64,000 nucleotides of DNA, taken from Bdellovibrionales bacterium Ga0074137. Lineage in GTDB: Bacteria > Bdellovibrionota > Bdellovibrionia > Bdellovibrionales > JAMPXM01. The stretch spans positions 1 to 64,000 of the forward strand of contig LNDT01000020.1 in NCBI GenBank assembly GCA_001464715.1, in the 5' to 3' direction. Position 1 is the first letter of the stretch; each line of letters starts with the position of its first letter. The position numbers were made by a program, and so were the translations under genes. Below, piece by piece: positions 8,508-16,869 of the stretch. A model generated the notes under the pieces. The model was not told where the DNA came from. It saw only the letters and a list, made by a program, of their open reading frames with translations, and searched no databases.

Positions 8508-9247
8508 TTCTGGGCTTTGTGCGCTTCGGGCACAAAAGCCAATTGCCGCTCGACCATTTTTGAAAAGACGTCCACCAGGGCGTCTTGTTTTTTTTCAAGA
8601 GGGTCAAAGCCCTGAGTGGGTCCCACCAATTCGATCATCTGATGAATGGCTTCAAGTGTGGACAGGCAGTGGGCTGCTGGCTGCTTGCGAACTTTGAACT
8701 GAGAGACTTTCGACGGTGAGAAACAAACCCGCTTTAACCCAGCCAAACGGCGACTGAGGCGCATCGTCCTTCGCGCCGTGGCCCAAGTGCCATCAATGAC
8801 GAAAATCATAAGTTTGCGATCCGAAAGAAACTGCGAGGCTAGCTCTTGCTTCGACCCTAAGGACAAATCTATGGAACCTGTCCCTGGATACAAAACGACA
8901 GGAAAAACATCATCTCGGTCCAGCAGCGCGTTGACCTGTTTGTTTTCGTCGAACTGATCGCCCTCGATAAGGTGAGAGCCTTTTAAACACAGATGCGACA
9001 TTCGACCTGTTGCAATTCGACGGCGCGACTCGAGCTTGTGGATCAAAATTACGAATTCAATTTTCGGATCAAAGGGACGCAGGTCCCCGCAGTAGCAGGC
9101 AGATCCTGGCTGGCGGCATGTCCAACAAAAACTTCGATGTGTCATTGCAGCGATCAAACTGGCACAGGCGAAAGGCTTGAGGCAAGTCCTCTGCCCGGGT
9201 GACTTACGTCCAGTTGCCTTGAACGCATTGGCTCTGGCGGACTTCAT
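8471..9247 (-). CDS. DTW-domain protein, probable tRNA-uridine aminocarboxypropyltransferase
   Basis: A 258-residue protein (224 if the internal ATG at 9145 is used). It has the family's N-terminal cysteine cluster (CWTC, then CYC) and the signature DGTWATARRTM, a variant of the DTW motif. E. coli TapT/YfiP of this family makes the acp3U modification in the variable loop of some tRNAs using S-adenosylmethionine. Neither candidate start has a clear ribosome binding site; the 34 residues before Met35 are unlike the family, so the shorter form is possible. Divergent from the outer-membrane protein gene; its 3' end overlaps the S41 peptidase gene. Confidence 0.85.
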   Translation of the reverse strand: MKSARANAFKATGRKSPGQRTCLKPFACASLIAAMTHRSFCWTCRQPGSACYCGDLRPFDPKIEFVILIHKLESRRRIATGRMSHLCLKGSHLIEGDQFDENKQVNALLDRDDVFPVVLYPGTGSIDLSLGSKQELASQFLSDRKLMIFVIDGTWATARRTMRLSRRLAGLKRVCFSPSKVSQFKVRKQPAAHCLSTLEAIHQMIELVGPTQGFDPLEKKQDALVDVFSKMVERQLAFVPEAHKAQNYFVASSENALK

Positions 9248-9265
9248 AAAGACAGTTCGTCTTCT

Positions 9266-9290
9266 GGGAACTATCCTTTAGGTAGTTACC
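9266..9290. promoter_or_regulatory. Hairpin in the divergent intergenic region
   Basis: GGGAACTATCC (9266-9276) pairs with GGTAGTTACC (9281-9290) around a TTTA loop, with two single-base bulges. It sits between the divergent starts at 9247 and 9314. It could be an operator or a 5'-leader structure of the outer-membrane protein gene; there is no T-run to suggest termination. Confidence 0.35.
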
Positions 9291-9313
9291 TCAATGTTTT
9301 CAAGGAGTTCAAA

Positions 9314-9931
9314 ATGCCTGCATCTAGCACCAGACAACCGAATCTCAATTACGTTTTGAACTCAGGCCTGATGTCAGCTCTGAAGTCAGGTCTAATCTCG
9401 GGGCTCGTATTCGGAGCGATTTCTTTGCTTCCAACCCTTTCCCACGCGCAAGCTTCCGACGGCGGTTTCATGATCGGACTCAGCGCGATGAAATTTGATT
9501 CGTCGACTGACGGTCCCAATCTCGGCACAACAGAAAGCTCGACCACGGTACTTAACATCAAAGCCGGATACACAATGTCCAGCGGACTCTACTTTGGCGG
9601 CATCTACGACTCGCGGACCGATGAAACCAACGGAGCAAAGGACGAACGCACGGGTTACGGTGGAACGATTGGGTACCACAATCAGGGATGGTTTATCGAC
9701 GGATCGTACTTCATTTCTTCGACGTACAAATTATCGAGCGGAACAGAGCTCACTGAAGGAAGTGGCTACGGAATTGATCTGGGAAAAAACTTTGATCTAA
9801 CGTCCAACATCTACTTGGGTCTTCAGATCTCCTACAAGTCGTTCACATACAACAAAGCAGGCTCTGTCACTGCGACGAACAAAATTAAATCCGAGCTGAT
9901 GCCGATGTTGAATCTCGGCGTTAATTTCTAG
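9314..9931 (+). CDS. Predicted outer-membrane beta-barrel protein
   Basis: A 205-residue secreted protein. A long signal peptide ends near LSHAQA (residue 47); the mature part is rich in Gly, Ser, Thr and Tyr with alternating strands (GLYFGGIYDSR, GYGGTIGYH, YLGLQISYKSF). It ends in Phe (LNLGVNF), the usual BAM recognition signal of outer-membrane barrels. About eight strands fit the length. The family is not recognised. Start chosen from AAGGAG upstream of the ATG. The region coding for residues 13-28 has a repeated S-G-L pattern. No partner gene is apparent. Confidence 0.78.
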   Translation: MPASSTRQPNLNYVLNSGLMSALKSGLISGLVFGAISLLPTLSHAQASDGGFMIGLSAMKFDSSTDGPNLGTTESSTTVLNIKAGYTMSSGLYFGGIYDSRTDETNGAKDERTGYGGTIGYHNQGWFIDGSYFISSTYKLSSGTELTEGSGYGIDLGKNFDLTSNIYLGLQISYKSFTYNKAGSVTATNKIKSELMPMLNLGVNF

Positions 9932-9946
9932 AAGTTCGGACCTGAA

Positions 9947-11491
9947 TTACCAGTCGGTGGGGAAGTAATCTTTCAGAAACTTCCCGCACCAGTGTTTGCC
10001 GGTCAAAATTCCGTCGAAAAACGGATCACAAACCCGAGCCGCTCCATCGACGATGTCGAGTGGCGGCTGAAAATCATGGACCTCTTCCTTCATTTTTGCC
10101 AGCTGCGCCGGATCTTCATCAGTGACCCAACCGGTGTCGACTGCGTTCATGTAGATTCCATCTTTTGCGAGATCACTGGCCGAGGTGTGCGTCAGCATAT
10201 TCAGCGCGGCCTTCGCCATATTGGTGTGCGGGTGCCGATCGCTTTTTGTGAAGCGATAGAACTTTCCCTCCATAGCGCTGACATTCACGATGTGCTTTTC
10301 TCCGGTGTTGTCGCGTCTCATTACGCCCGCCAAGCGACTGCAAAGAACAAAAGGTGCTACGGCATTCACAAGCTGAACTTCCAGCATCTCTGGCGTGGGT
10401 ACGTCGGCGACTTTCATGCGCCAGCTGTTCTGATTGCGTAAATCAACTTGCTGAAGATCCGCATCAAGCTTTCCTTCAGGAAATACTTCTGGCGCCGCCA
10501 GCGAACGATCAAACGAGTACGGCACTTGTGAAAGCTGCGCCGAAGAACGGATGCCGATACCGGGACCTTGATCATGCCATGCCACAGGTAGAGCGGCCTC
10601 TGTCGACGTCGCACAAAAGCCCGCGAGCTCAGCTTTACAGTCCTCGTAAGTCTTCAGCAGCGTTTGAACATCTTTTGAGAGATTCGAATGCGGCGTGTTT
10701 TCTCCGGGTATCATGTGGGCGTAAAAACCAGGTGGGCGACGCACGGTTTGAGCCGCATTGTTGATGAGGATATCAAGCCGATCTAGATGCTTCTCCATGA
10801 ACGACGTGAAGATTTCAACACTAGGTGTGTGGCGCAAATCGAGGCCAAAAATTTCGAGGCGGTCGCCCCAATCTTTGAAATCATCTTCTTTTGCAAAACG
10901 CTCGGCCGAATCGACTGGGAATCGAGTTGTTGCAATCACTCGCGCCCCCGCTCGCAACATCATGAGCGTCGCGTAGTATCCGATTTTTAAACGAGATCCC
11001 GTGATGAGAACAACTTTTCCATCGAGACGTGCCGTCTGAAAACGTTTTTTATAATTGAAGCTTGCGCACGAGGGGCACATTGAATCGTAAAAGAAATGAA
11101 GTTTCGTGAACTCAGCTTTACACACGTAGCAGTTGCGCGCTGACTTGAGTTCGGGACCATGACTTTCTTCAGCGTCGGGCGAAACCAGCGCAGGAAGCGA
11201 AAAAACTGTGTTGAGACGAGCCTCGCGGATACCCGTCGTAGCCCTTGCTTCGCGGTCGAGTTTTGAGACGGCTTTTCGGCGCGCATTGTCGATTTTTTTA
11301 TTTCGAATTCGAATTTCATCTTTAGCGGGGCGCGAGAGGCGACCTGCCGATGCGATCAAACGGACACGCAGTTCTTCTGGAAGATTGGCGAAGGTTTGGT
11401 CGTCGCCAAGGAGCGCCTCAAGAATTTCGGCCGCCCGTCGAGCTTCGTCGACGGAGGCAGGAGTCATGTTGGAATCAGAATCGATCTGCAT
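9947..11491 (-). CDS. SDR-family oxidoreductase with N-terminal zinc ribbon, catalytic Tyr replaced
   Basis: About 514 residues from the ATG at 11491 (GAGAGGG upstream). Residues 1-110 are a charged helical region. Cys121/124 and Cys139/142 form a CX2C-CX2C zinc-ribbon-like knuckle. A Rossmann domain follows: glycine motif GSRLKIGY (165-172), NNAA (244-247) and Ser405 in NVSAMEG. The expected YxxxK is TNMAK, with Thr423 in place of Tyr and Lys427 kept. There is a long insertion between NNAA and Ser405. An NAD(P)-dependent reaction is plausible but the substrate is unknown. Thiol peroxidase lies 28 bp upstream on the same strand, so the two may be cotranscribed. Confidence 0.8.
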   Translation of the reverse strand: MQIDSDSNMTPASVDEARRAAEILEALLGDDQTFANLPEELRVRLIASAGRLSRPAKDEIRIRNKKIDNARRKAVSKLDREARATTGIREARLNTVFSLPALVSPDAEESHGPELKSARNCYVCKAEFTKLHFFYDSMCPSCASFNYKKRFQTARLDGKVVLITGSRLKIGYYATLMMLRAGARVIATTRFPVDSAERFAKEDDFKDWGDRLEIFGLDLRHTPSVEIFTSFMEKHLDRLDILINNAAQTVRRPPGFYAHMIPGENTPHSNLSKDVQTLLKTYEDCKAELAGFCATSTEAALPVAWHDQGPGIGIRSSAQLSQVPYSFDRSLAAPEVFPEGKLDADLQQVDLRNQNSWRMKVADVPTPEMLEVQLVNAVAPFVLCSRLAGVMRRDNTGEKHIVNVSAMEGKFYRFTKSDRHPHTNMAKAALNMLTHTSASDLAKDGIYMNAVDTGWVTDEDPAQLAKMKEEVHDFQPPLDIVDGAARVCDPFFDGILTGKHWCGKFLKDYFPTDW

Positions 11492-11519
11492 AGGGCACCC
11501 TCTCAAAGAGAGGATTCAT

Positions 11520-12017
11520 CTAGCGAAAGGACTTTAAAGCCGCATCATAATTCGGCTCGTTGGCAATCTCTCCAACCTGCTCGGCGTGGATAACCTTGTT
11601 GTCAGGGCCTAAAACCACGACAGCTCGAGATAAAAGGCCTTTGAACGCAGAGTCGGCGATTTCAAGCCCCCAGTCCTTTCCGAAGGTACTTCGAAACGTC
11701 GATACAGTTTCAGCGTTCTTTATGCCTTCAGCGCCGCAAAAACGAGCCTGTGCGAACGGCAAATCCGCCGAAACGTTGATGACAACCGTGTTGTCGAGTT
11801 TCGTGGCCTCTTCGTTAAAGCGCCGAACCGACTTTGCGCAGACACCTGTGTCGATACTTGGGAAAATATTAAAAACTTTGAATTTTGCGCCGTACGTCGA
11901 GAGCGAAACTTCCGACAGGTCGCTCTTCGTGAGTTTGAAGTCGCGAGCTGTTGAGCCTTTGGCCGGGAGTTCGCTTGATGTCGTGACAGGATTTCCTTGA
12001 AGAGTGATTTTCGCCAT
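11520..12017 (-). CDS. tpx: Thiol peroxidase, atypical 2-Cys peroxiredoxin
   Basis: A 165-residue protein matching Tpx end to end. The peroxidatic Cys60 is in SIDTGVCAKS and the resolving Cys94 in ARFCGAEG, the same spacing as E. coli Tpx. It reduces hydroperoxides with thioredoxin as electron donor; a cytoplasmic or periplasmic location is possible, and no signal peptide is seen with this start. The ATG at 12017 has GAGGAA at good spacing; a longer in-frame extension upstream is unlike the family. The SDR gene follows 28 bp downstream. Confidence 0.95.
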   Translation of the reverse strand: MAKITLQGNPVTTSSELPAKGSTARDFKLTKSDLSEVSLSTYGAKFKVFNIFPSIDTGVCAKSVRRFNEEATKLDNTVVINVSADLPFAQARFCGAEGIKNAETVSTFRSTFGKDWGLEIADSAFKGLLSRAVVVLGPDNKVIHAEQVGEIANEPNYDAALKSFR

Positions 12018-12090
12018 AAATTCCTCGCGTGAGTGTTGAGTATCGAGGAGAAAACCTGACACTCTTAAGACCATCGGGCAAGGTGGGAAC

Positions 12091-12282
12091 GTGGAAGAAA
12101 TCGAAAAAAAATTCAAATGTCCCTTCTGCGGGGAAAAAATCAGCTTCCTACTGGATCTGTCCGTCGCGGGACCCCAAACATACATCGAAGACTGCGAAGT
12201 GTGCTGCAACGCCATCCAAGTTTCTTTCGAAGTGACCGACGAAAAGCTCACAGGTTTTCGCGCTGAGAAAGCTTACGGGTAG
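12091..12282 (+). CDS. CPXCG-motif cysteine-rich zinc-ribbon protein
   Basis: A 63-residue protein with CPFCG near residue 10 and CEVCC near residue 35, the two zinc knuckles of the small CPXCG family (DUF/Zn-ribbon, function unknown). It starts with GTG, preceded by AAGGTGGG; no in-frame ATG is available upstream. Divergent from tpx with 73 bp between starts. Probably a cytoplasmic zinc-binding accessory protein, but no role can be assigned. Confidence 0.85.
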   Translation: MEEIEKKFKCPFCGEKISFLLDLSVAGPQTYIEDCEVCCNAIQVSFEVTDEKLTGFRAEKAYG

Positions 12283-12902
12283 TCGCACTGGGTTTGGCGC
12301 GGGGAAAGTCTGCGAGTGGGCTTCGCCGAGATTTTCGCGGGTGACGACGATGCCGAGTCCCGCAAGGATTTGTGCGGAGAAGGACAAGTTGTAGGCAAGA
12401 GGTTTTGGCACTGGGGAAGTCTGCTTCTAGTTATAGGACTTTCTATACTGAGAAAGACCGCTTCGAACTGCCGGATTCTCTTCACCGTAAGTACTTGCGG
12501 AGCCGTGCGAATATTCGGGCGGGCGAAGTCTGCGGCTTGCGGCCTGGTTCAATAAATTGGTTTGAAGGCCGAGCTACTTTAAACAAAATTCCTCGGCCGG
12601 TGCCACATGAGGATTTGCTTTTCACTGTTGATGAATAAACTGGGCTGACACAAACCGACGCACGTCGAAAAAAAATAAAATATATCTTGCGCACTTTTTC
12701 CGATCGAAGGCGCAGAAGCATGAGTCAGAGTTTAATCTTGTTTGGGCTATCATTCTCCATCGATTAGCTGGCGCGCGTGAGGTCAAAAACGAACCCCGCG
12801 GTCCGGAGACATTTTATTTCTCACGTCACAACAGAAGTCCTATATGAGGCGAAAATCTGCTCTCAAAAAGCCGTGTTACTGTTTGGCTTTTGAGGAGAAA
12901 TT
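12283..12902. other. 620-bp region without a confident gene; possible gene relic
   Basis: No recognisable gene. One plus-strand frame ending at 12638 has protein-like content over its last 60 codons (FELPDSLHRKYLRSR, then GEVCGLRPGSINW) faintly like the GExxxLRWxDI motif of tyrosine recombinases, but no catalytic residues can be seen. Three near-copies of GGGGAAGTCTGC lie near 12300, 12415 and 12526. An AT-rich stretch near 12670-12690 precedes the HNH gene and may carry its promoter. A decayed mobile gene is one reading; a meaningless open frame is another. Confidence 0.35.
12862..12897 (+). promoter_or_regulatory. Leader hairpin overlapping the HNH gene ribosome binding site
   Basis: CTCAAAAAGCC (12862-12872) pairs with GGCTTTTGAG (12885-12894) around a 12-nt loop, with one bulged A. 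The 3' arm includes the first bases of the Shine-Dalgarno sequence GAGGAG (12892-12897) of the gene starting at 12903, so folding could limit its translation. Confidence 0.45.
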
Positions 12903-13904
12903 ATGTCGCTACAAAATTTAAACAATCATGATTTACTTTCCGGTTTCAAAACGTTGGTGCAGCGGGAACGCCGAGTGAGTCGCGAAGTTCTGGAATACAT
13001 CGCGGAAATTGAAAGTCGCAGAATTTTTTTGAATGAAGGATACACGTCCACCCACGATTGGCTGGTTGCTGTGCACAACTACTCGCATGGGGCCGCTGGC
13101 CGCAGAGTCAGCGCGGCACGAATGCTCTGCGCAGTCCCCGAAATTTCTGAAAAAATCGAGACTGGCGAATTTTGCATGTCCAGTTTAAGTCGAATTCAGT
13201 CCGCAATCCGAATTGAAGAAAAGCGCAGCGGCGAAGTTATGTCGGCGGAAAAGAAGTCCGAAATGCTAGACGAGATAGAACTCAAACCTAAGGCAGAGAT
13301 CGAACGATCTTTGGCCGAGCTATTTTCATCAACCGCTCCGGCGCGGGAGATGCGCCAACCGAAAGCGGACGGCTTTACACGAATGCATGTCACGTTTTCC
13401 GAGGAGCAAATGCAGAAAATTGAGCGGGCGGCAGAACTTCTTTCGCACAAAACAGAGAGCGCATCGATCGCTGATGCATTGGTTGCGATGGCAGAGATCG
13501 TTATCGCATCGAATGATCCTCTCGAAAAAATCGTGAAACCGCGGAACAAGAATAATGACGCACAGGTCGACCGCTGCGGAGTTTTGACAGGCGACGCTCC
13601 CGCCACGTGGCTCGCTACGCCGAACAAGACGGCAGCGATCAAGCCGTCGACTAGAAATTTCGTCTTTCGCCGAGACGACGGCCGTTGTCAGTTTGAAACT
13701 GCAGACGGTGTTGTGTGTGGGTCGCGCAAGTTTACACAGATCGATCACATGCTGCCGAGGGCGCTGGGAGGATCAAATGACGTCGAAAACCTACGTGTAC
13801 TTTGTCGATCGCATAATCTTCTCATGGCAGAGCAAGTTTTTGGCGCAGCGAAGATGGCAAGTTACCGCAAGGCTCCTGCCAGTAATCAGTCGCTGCGCGA
13901 ATGA
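12903..13904 (+). CDS. HNH endonuclease family protein
   Basis: A 333-residue protein. The C-terminal HNH domain (about 255-320) has the CQF...CGS knuckle, the QIDHMLPRALGGSNDVENL core and CRSHN. The N-terminal 200 residues are helical and resemble the DUF222-type region often found before HNH domains in multi-copy bacterial genes. HNH enzymes nick or cut DNA; whether this acts in mobility, defence or repair cannot be told. GAGGAG precedes the ATG and a hairpin overlaps it. It is surrounded by gene-poor DNA and short repeats, which fits a mobile or recently acquired gene. Confidence 0.85.
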   Translation: MSLQNLNNHDLLSGFKTLVQRERRVSREVLEYIAEIESRRIFLNEGYTSTHDWLVAVHNYSHGAAGRRVSAARMLCAVPEISEKIETGEFCMSSLSRIQSAIRIEEKRSGEVMSAEKKSEMLDEIELKPKAEIERSLAELFSSTAPAREMRQPKADGFTRMHVTFSEEQMQKIERAAELLSHKTESASIADALVAMAEIVIASNDPLEKIVKPRNKNNDAQVDRCGVLTGDAPATWLATPNKTAAIKPSTRNFVFRRDDGRCQFETADGVVCGSRKFTQIDHMLPRALGGSNDVENLRVLCRSHNLLMAEQVFGAAKMASYRKAPASNQSLRE

Positions 13905-13948
13905 TAGCGCTCTTCGAGAAAAATTGCAGACGAGTCGTTTTCAATCTG

Positions 13949-14000
13949 CCGCGCGCGTTGGCTGGTAGGCTTAGCGCGCGCTGGTATGTTTAGCGCGCGT
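13949..14000. repeat. Three short GCGCGCG repeats between convergent genes
   Basis: GCGCGCG occurs at about 13951, 13974 and 13993, the last two directly after TTA, with related G/T-rich spacers (GGCTGGTAGGC, CTGGTATGTT). The array fills the space between the HNH gene and the convergent lipoprotein gene. No terminator-like T-run accompanies it. Confidence 0.55.
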
Positions 14001-14003
14001 CGC

Positions 14004-15149
14004 TTAGAATTTTTCGCATGTGACGTTTTGTTTTGTGCCCAGCGCGGTCTTTCGATCAGTTCCGAAAAACTCGACGGACTTAAGTTTGCCGTTTTGAGTT
14101 TCGTGGCGAACGAAGAAGGTGCTCTTTCTTGGGGAATCGAGCGATCGGACCAGCGAGAGAGACTTGTTTTTACCAAGCTCCGCTCGAAGCTGATAGATGT
14201 CGGCAGCGCCCAGTATCTGTTTAAAGACGAGATTCGTTTCGCCGCTTTTCTTGTTTTTGAATGCGTAAAAATAGGTCGCGAGGGGATCTTCTTTGTCATT
14301 GGCGAAACTGTCATCGGAAGAACACCGAAGAAGCTGCGAAACCAAAGGCAGCCCCTCTGATTTCGATAGTACGCCACGGTCCGACAAAAGCCGCCCAACG
14401 AAACTTCGAGTCGATTCGGAAGTCGGACCGGAGGTTGCGCCAGAAATTGAACCAGGACCTGTAAGAAGCTTTTCGATGCCGTCACGGCGTTCAACCAAAT
14501 AAATCAGCTCATGTGCCACGAGGACCGCTTTTGAAAGGCTATCGAGCTCGTTCCACTTTGACGTCACGATCGATAGTTCCGTGGAGACGTCTGAAAAATA
14601 AGCGATCTGCTCAAACGAGCAGGCCTTCGGAATTTGGTACTGGCCCCAATCGTTGGACAGCGGAAGTGTTTCGACGAATCGCACTTGCTCGGGTTTTCCT
14701 GTCGCGAAGTTCATGAACTCTCGGCCCTCGAGAATCGGAAGCAAAATATCTTTCGCGAAAATCTGTTTCGTCTGTTCGACAGGAACACTTTCTGGATTCC
14801 AATAATGTTTCGCGACGCGCTCGCCGACAAAATCCGCGATCTTTTGATTCGTAGGCGCTTCCAGAATAAAGTCGGCGGCGCTAAAAGTGAGGCCCTTTGC
14901 TCGCGCTTCGTAAAGATCAAGAACTTCAAGTTTTCCACCGCAGCGAAGACCGACGCCACCGCCGCCATTGATTGTCCCACTCAAAGCCGTCCCGCTGACG
15001 AGGCCTACGTCTGGCGAACTATTGGTCGCTGGGCCGCTCATTGGAACCGCTCGATCGCCCGCAGGCCCCTGGCAAGCTGTTATCGAAATAAACAGCAAAC
15101 CAGCACCGAGGAACATCACATGGGAACTAAAAATAGAGCTGCTTTTCAT
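14004..15149 (-). CDS. Predicted lipoprotein of unknown function
   Basis: About 381 residues from the ATG at 15149. The signal peptide ends in a lipobox (ISITACQG), so it is a membrane-anchored periplasmic or surface lipoprotein. A low-complexity Gly/Ser linker follows (SGTINGGGGVGL), then a mixed alpha/beta region with AVLVAHELIYLVERRDG near residue 225, and a second Ser/Thr/Gly linker (GSISGATSGPTSES). The HELIY segment recalls a metal-binding helix but a second His is missing. The family is not recognised. The start is uncertain because no clear ribosome binding site is seen; the ORF is open upstream to 15221. The secreted protein gene at 15243 lies upstream on the same strand. Confidence 0.65.
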   Translation of the reverse strand: MKSSSIFSSHVMFLGAGLLFISITACQGPAGDRAVPMSGPATNSSPDVGLVSGTALSGTINGGGGVGLRCGGKLEVLDLYEARAKGLTFSAADFILEAPTNQKIADFVGERVAKHYWNPESVPVEQTKQIFAKDILLPILEGREFMNFATGKPEQVRFVETLPLSNDWGQYQIPKACSFEQIAYFSDVSTELSIVTSKWNELDSLSKAVLVAHELIYLVERRDGIEKLLTGPGSISGATSGPTSESTRSFVGRLLSDRGVLSKSEGLPLVSQLLRCSSDDSFANDKEDPLATYFYAFKNKKSGETNLVFKQILGAADIYQLRAELGKNKSLSLVRSLDSPRKSTFFVRHETQNGKLKSVEFFGTDRKTALGTKQNVTCEKF

Positions 15150-15242
15150 AGTGATCAACAGCTCTGCAAGGACTCCGCCGGGTTCAGCTAAAATTGTGGA
15201 TAATTTCACCGCGAACTCCAATTTCCGTAGCTTAAGAGTTTT

Positions 15243-15905
15243 CTATTTTCTGAGGTAAGTTTTGAGAGTTTCTCCGACCGCGCACGAGCCGCCGATACCG
15301 AAACCATCCGTCGATAAAATCAACGTCGGATGCGGTGTGATCTCGAACTCAGCAGTAGAATGGGTCGACCGACCGGTGTCTGGATCGATCACATACATCG
15401 AAAGCTTGTTCGCTTCTAGAACCGAAGGCGCCGCGTGTCCCGTTCTGAAGTAAGTTCGCGAGTTCTGGATCTGCGTCTTTACGTCGATTCGAAGGAACGA
15501 ATCCGCTTCGGAAATCTTGGTGAATGCCAATTTCATCTCGTCACGACCGAGAACGAAAGCATCCTTCGCCGCAAGACCACTTCCCTCGCAAACTCGAGCG
15601 ACGATACTCCAAACACCGATGAGCTCCGAGTCGCGCCCCATGAAACACTCTGTCGATCGATCTCGATACCATCGAAGGCGCGCCTGATCTATGGGCGACA
15701 AGCACCCCGCCGCACCATACGCTTTTTCACAACCCGGTCGCTTAGAGGTCGCATCATTCTTCCCTTTCGAGAGGGCGAGGTACTCGGCCTGCTCAGCGGG
15801 GCTTAAGCACGTTTCCGACGCCTCGGCCCGGGGACCCGTAACTGCGATCACTACGAACAAAGACAGAACTTTAGTGGCCAGATTCGAGACAATATTCGCT
15901 TTCAT
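15243..15905 (-). CDS. Predicted secreted protein of unknown function
   Basis: A 220-residue protein starting at the ATG at 15905, which has AAGGAG upstream. A signal peptide ends near GPRAEAS (residue 30). The mature part contains five cysteines in its first half (TCLSPAEQAEYL, GCEKAYGAAGCLSPIDQARL), with a repeated CLSPxxQAxx unit that suggests an internal duplication, and a beta-rich C-terminal half ending GGSCAVGETLKTYLRK. No known family is recognised. It lies upstream of the lipoprotein gene on the same strand and divergent from the TIGR02147 regulator. Confidence 0.65.
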   Translation of the reverse strand: MKANIVSNLATKVLSLFVVIAVTGPRAEASETCLSPAEQAEYLALSKGKNDATSKRPGCEKAYGAAGCLSPIDQARLRWYRDRSTECFMGRDSELIGVWSIVARVCEGSGLAAKDAFVLGRDEMKLAFTKISEADSFLRIDVKTQIQNSRTYFRTGHAAPSVLEANKLSMYVIDPDTGRSTHSTAEFEITPHPTLILSTDGFGIGGSCAVGETLKTYLRK

Positions 15906-16006
15906 AAAAACTCCTTCAATTCGCCGGCAGAGCACCATTGCTTGCGGCATGAGAGAGTTATAACGCTGTGTTTCCAAATCTTCGAGATTAAGATTATAAA
16001 TTAGTC

Positions 16007-16012
16007 TATAAT
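16007..16012 (+). promoter_or_regulatory. Predicted -10 box of the TIGR02147 regulator gene
   Basis: A perfect TATAAT in an AT-rich stretch, placing transcription start near 16019 and leaving a leader of about 44 nt before the ATG at 16063. No good -35 box is seen at the proper spacing, so an activator or a different sigma factor may be involved. Confidence 0.4.
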
Positions 16013-16062
16013 AACGAGAGTTTTAATAACGTAGCGGCGTAAATAATTGAAAGGACAGGGTA

Positions 16063-16869
16063 ATGAGAATCTGGGATTTCACCGAATATCGCCCTTACTT
16101 GATGGAAAAGCTGGGGCAAGACGGGTCCCGGACGGGACTTCGAAAGAAATTGGCAGAAGCCATCCCTGTCCATACGACCTTCGTTTCGCAGGTTCTAAAG
16201 GGCCGCGCCGAGTTCTCTCTGGAGCAGGCCGAGGCGATCAATCTGTTCTTCGAACACACCGATGATGAGGGCGAATACTTTCTTCTATTGTTGATGCACG
16301 AACGCGCCGGCGCTGAACGTCTAAAAAAGCGATTTGCTGTGAAGATCAAAGCGATGCGAGATGAGCGACTCAATATTCAAAAACGTCTGAACGTCGACGA
16401 ATCCATTTCACTGAAAGACCGTGAGAAATTTTATTCAAGTTACATCTATGGAGCCATCCACGTACTGACGGGTCTCCCGCAATTCGGAAACGTCACCGAG
16501 CTCTCGGACGCGCTGAAGCTTCCAAGGCCCCGCACGCAAGAGATCGTCGACTTTATGCTTCGCCTTGGAGTTCTTATTGAAGCCGACGGACGACTCACGC
16601 CAGGTCCTCAGCACATTCACATCGGCAACGATTCCGAGATGATCTTAAAGCATCACTCGAACTGGCGGCTGCACACAGTTTCGAGCCTACAGTTTTTGGA
16701 TCGCGACGATCTTCACTATTCAGCCTGTCTTACGCTTTCGCGCGATGATGCGTTTCGAGTGAAGGAATCGATTCTTCAGAACTTAAAAACGAATGTCGAT
16801 ATCGTATCAAAGTCGCCCGAAGAAATTGCCTACGTGATGAATCTCGATTTTTACAAATTGCTGGCGTGA
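16063..16869 (+). CDS. TIGR02147-family DNA-binding regulator
   Basis: A 268-residue protein opening with WDFTEYRPYLMEKL, a helix-turn-helix-like N-terminus (TTFVSQVLKGRAEFSLEQAEAI) and a long helical C-terminal domain with the FMLRLGVLIEADGRLTPGP segment. The arrangement matches the TIGR02147 (DUF4423-like) family, found in expanded numbers in Bdellovibrio and Fibrobacter, and is the best lineage marker in the window. Function is presumed transcriptional control; targets are unknown. AGGACAGGGTA precedes the ATG. The 3' end overlaps the convergent fghA gene by 19 bp. Confidence 0.88.
   Translation: MRIWDFTEYRPYLMEKLGQDGSRTGLRKKLAEAIPVHTTFVSQVLKGRAEFSLEQAEAINLFFEHTDDEGEYFLLLLMHERAGAERLKKRFAVKIKAMRDERLNIQKRLNVDESISLKDREKFYSSYIYGAIHVLTGLPQFGNVTELSDALKLPRPRTQEIVDFMLRLGVLIEADGRLTPGPQHIHIGNDSEMILKHHSNWRLHTVSSLQFLDRDDLHYSACLTLSRDDAFRVKESILQNLKTNVDIVSKSPEEIAYVMNLDFYKLLA

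Noticed and set aside
12372-12638. Calling a tyrosine recombinase fragment
   Set aside because: Only one weak motif resembles the family and none of the R-H-R-Y catalytic residues is visible, so it is kept as a relic possibility.
13886-14494. Open frames of 124-202 codons near the lipoprotein gene
   Set aside because: They are shadows of the lipoprotein reading frame; none has a ribosome binding site or sensible composition.
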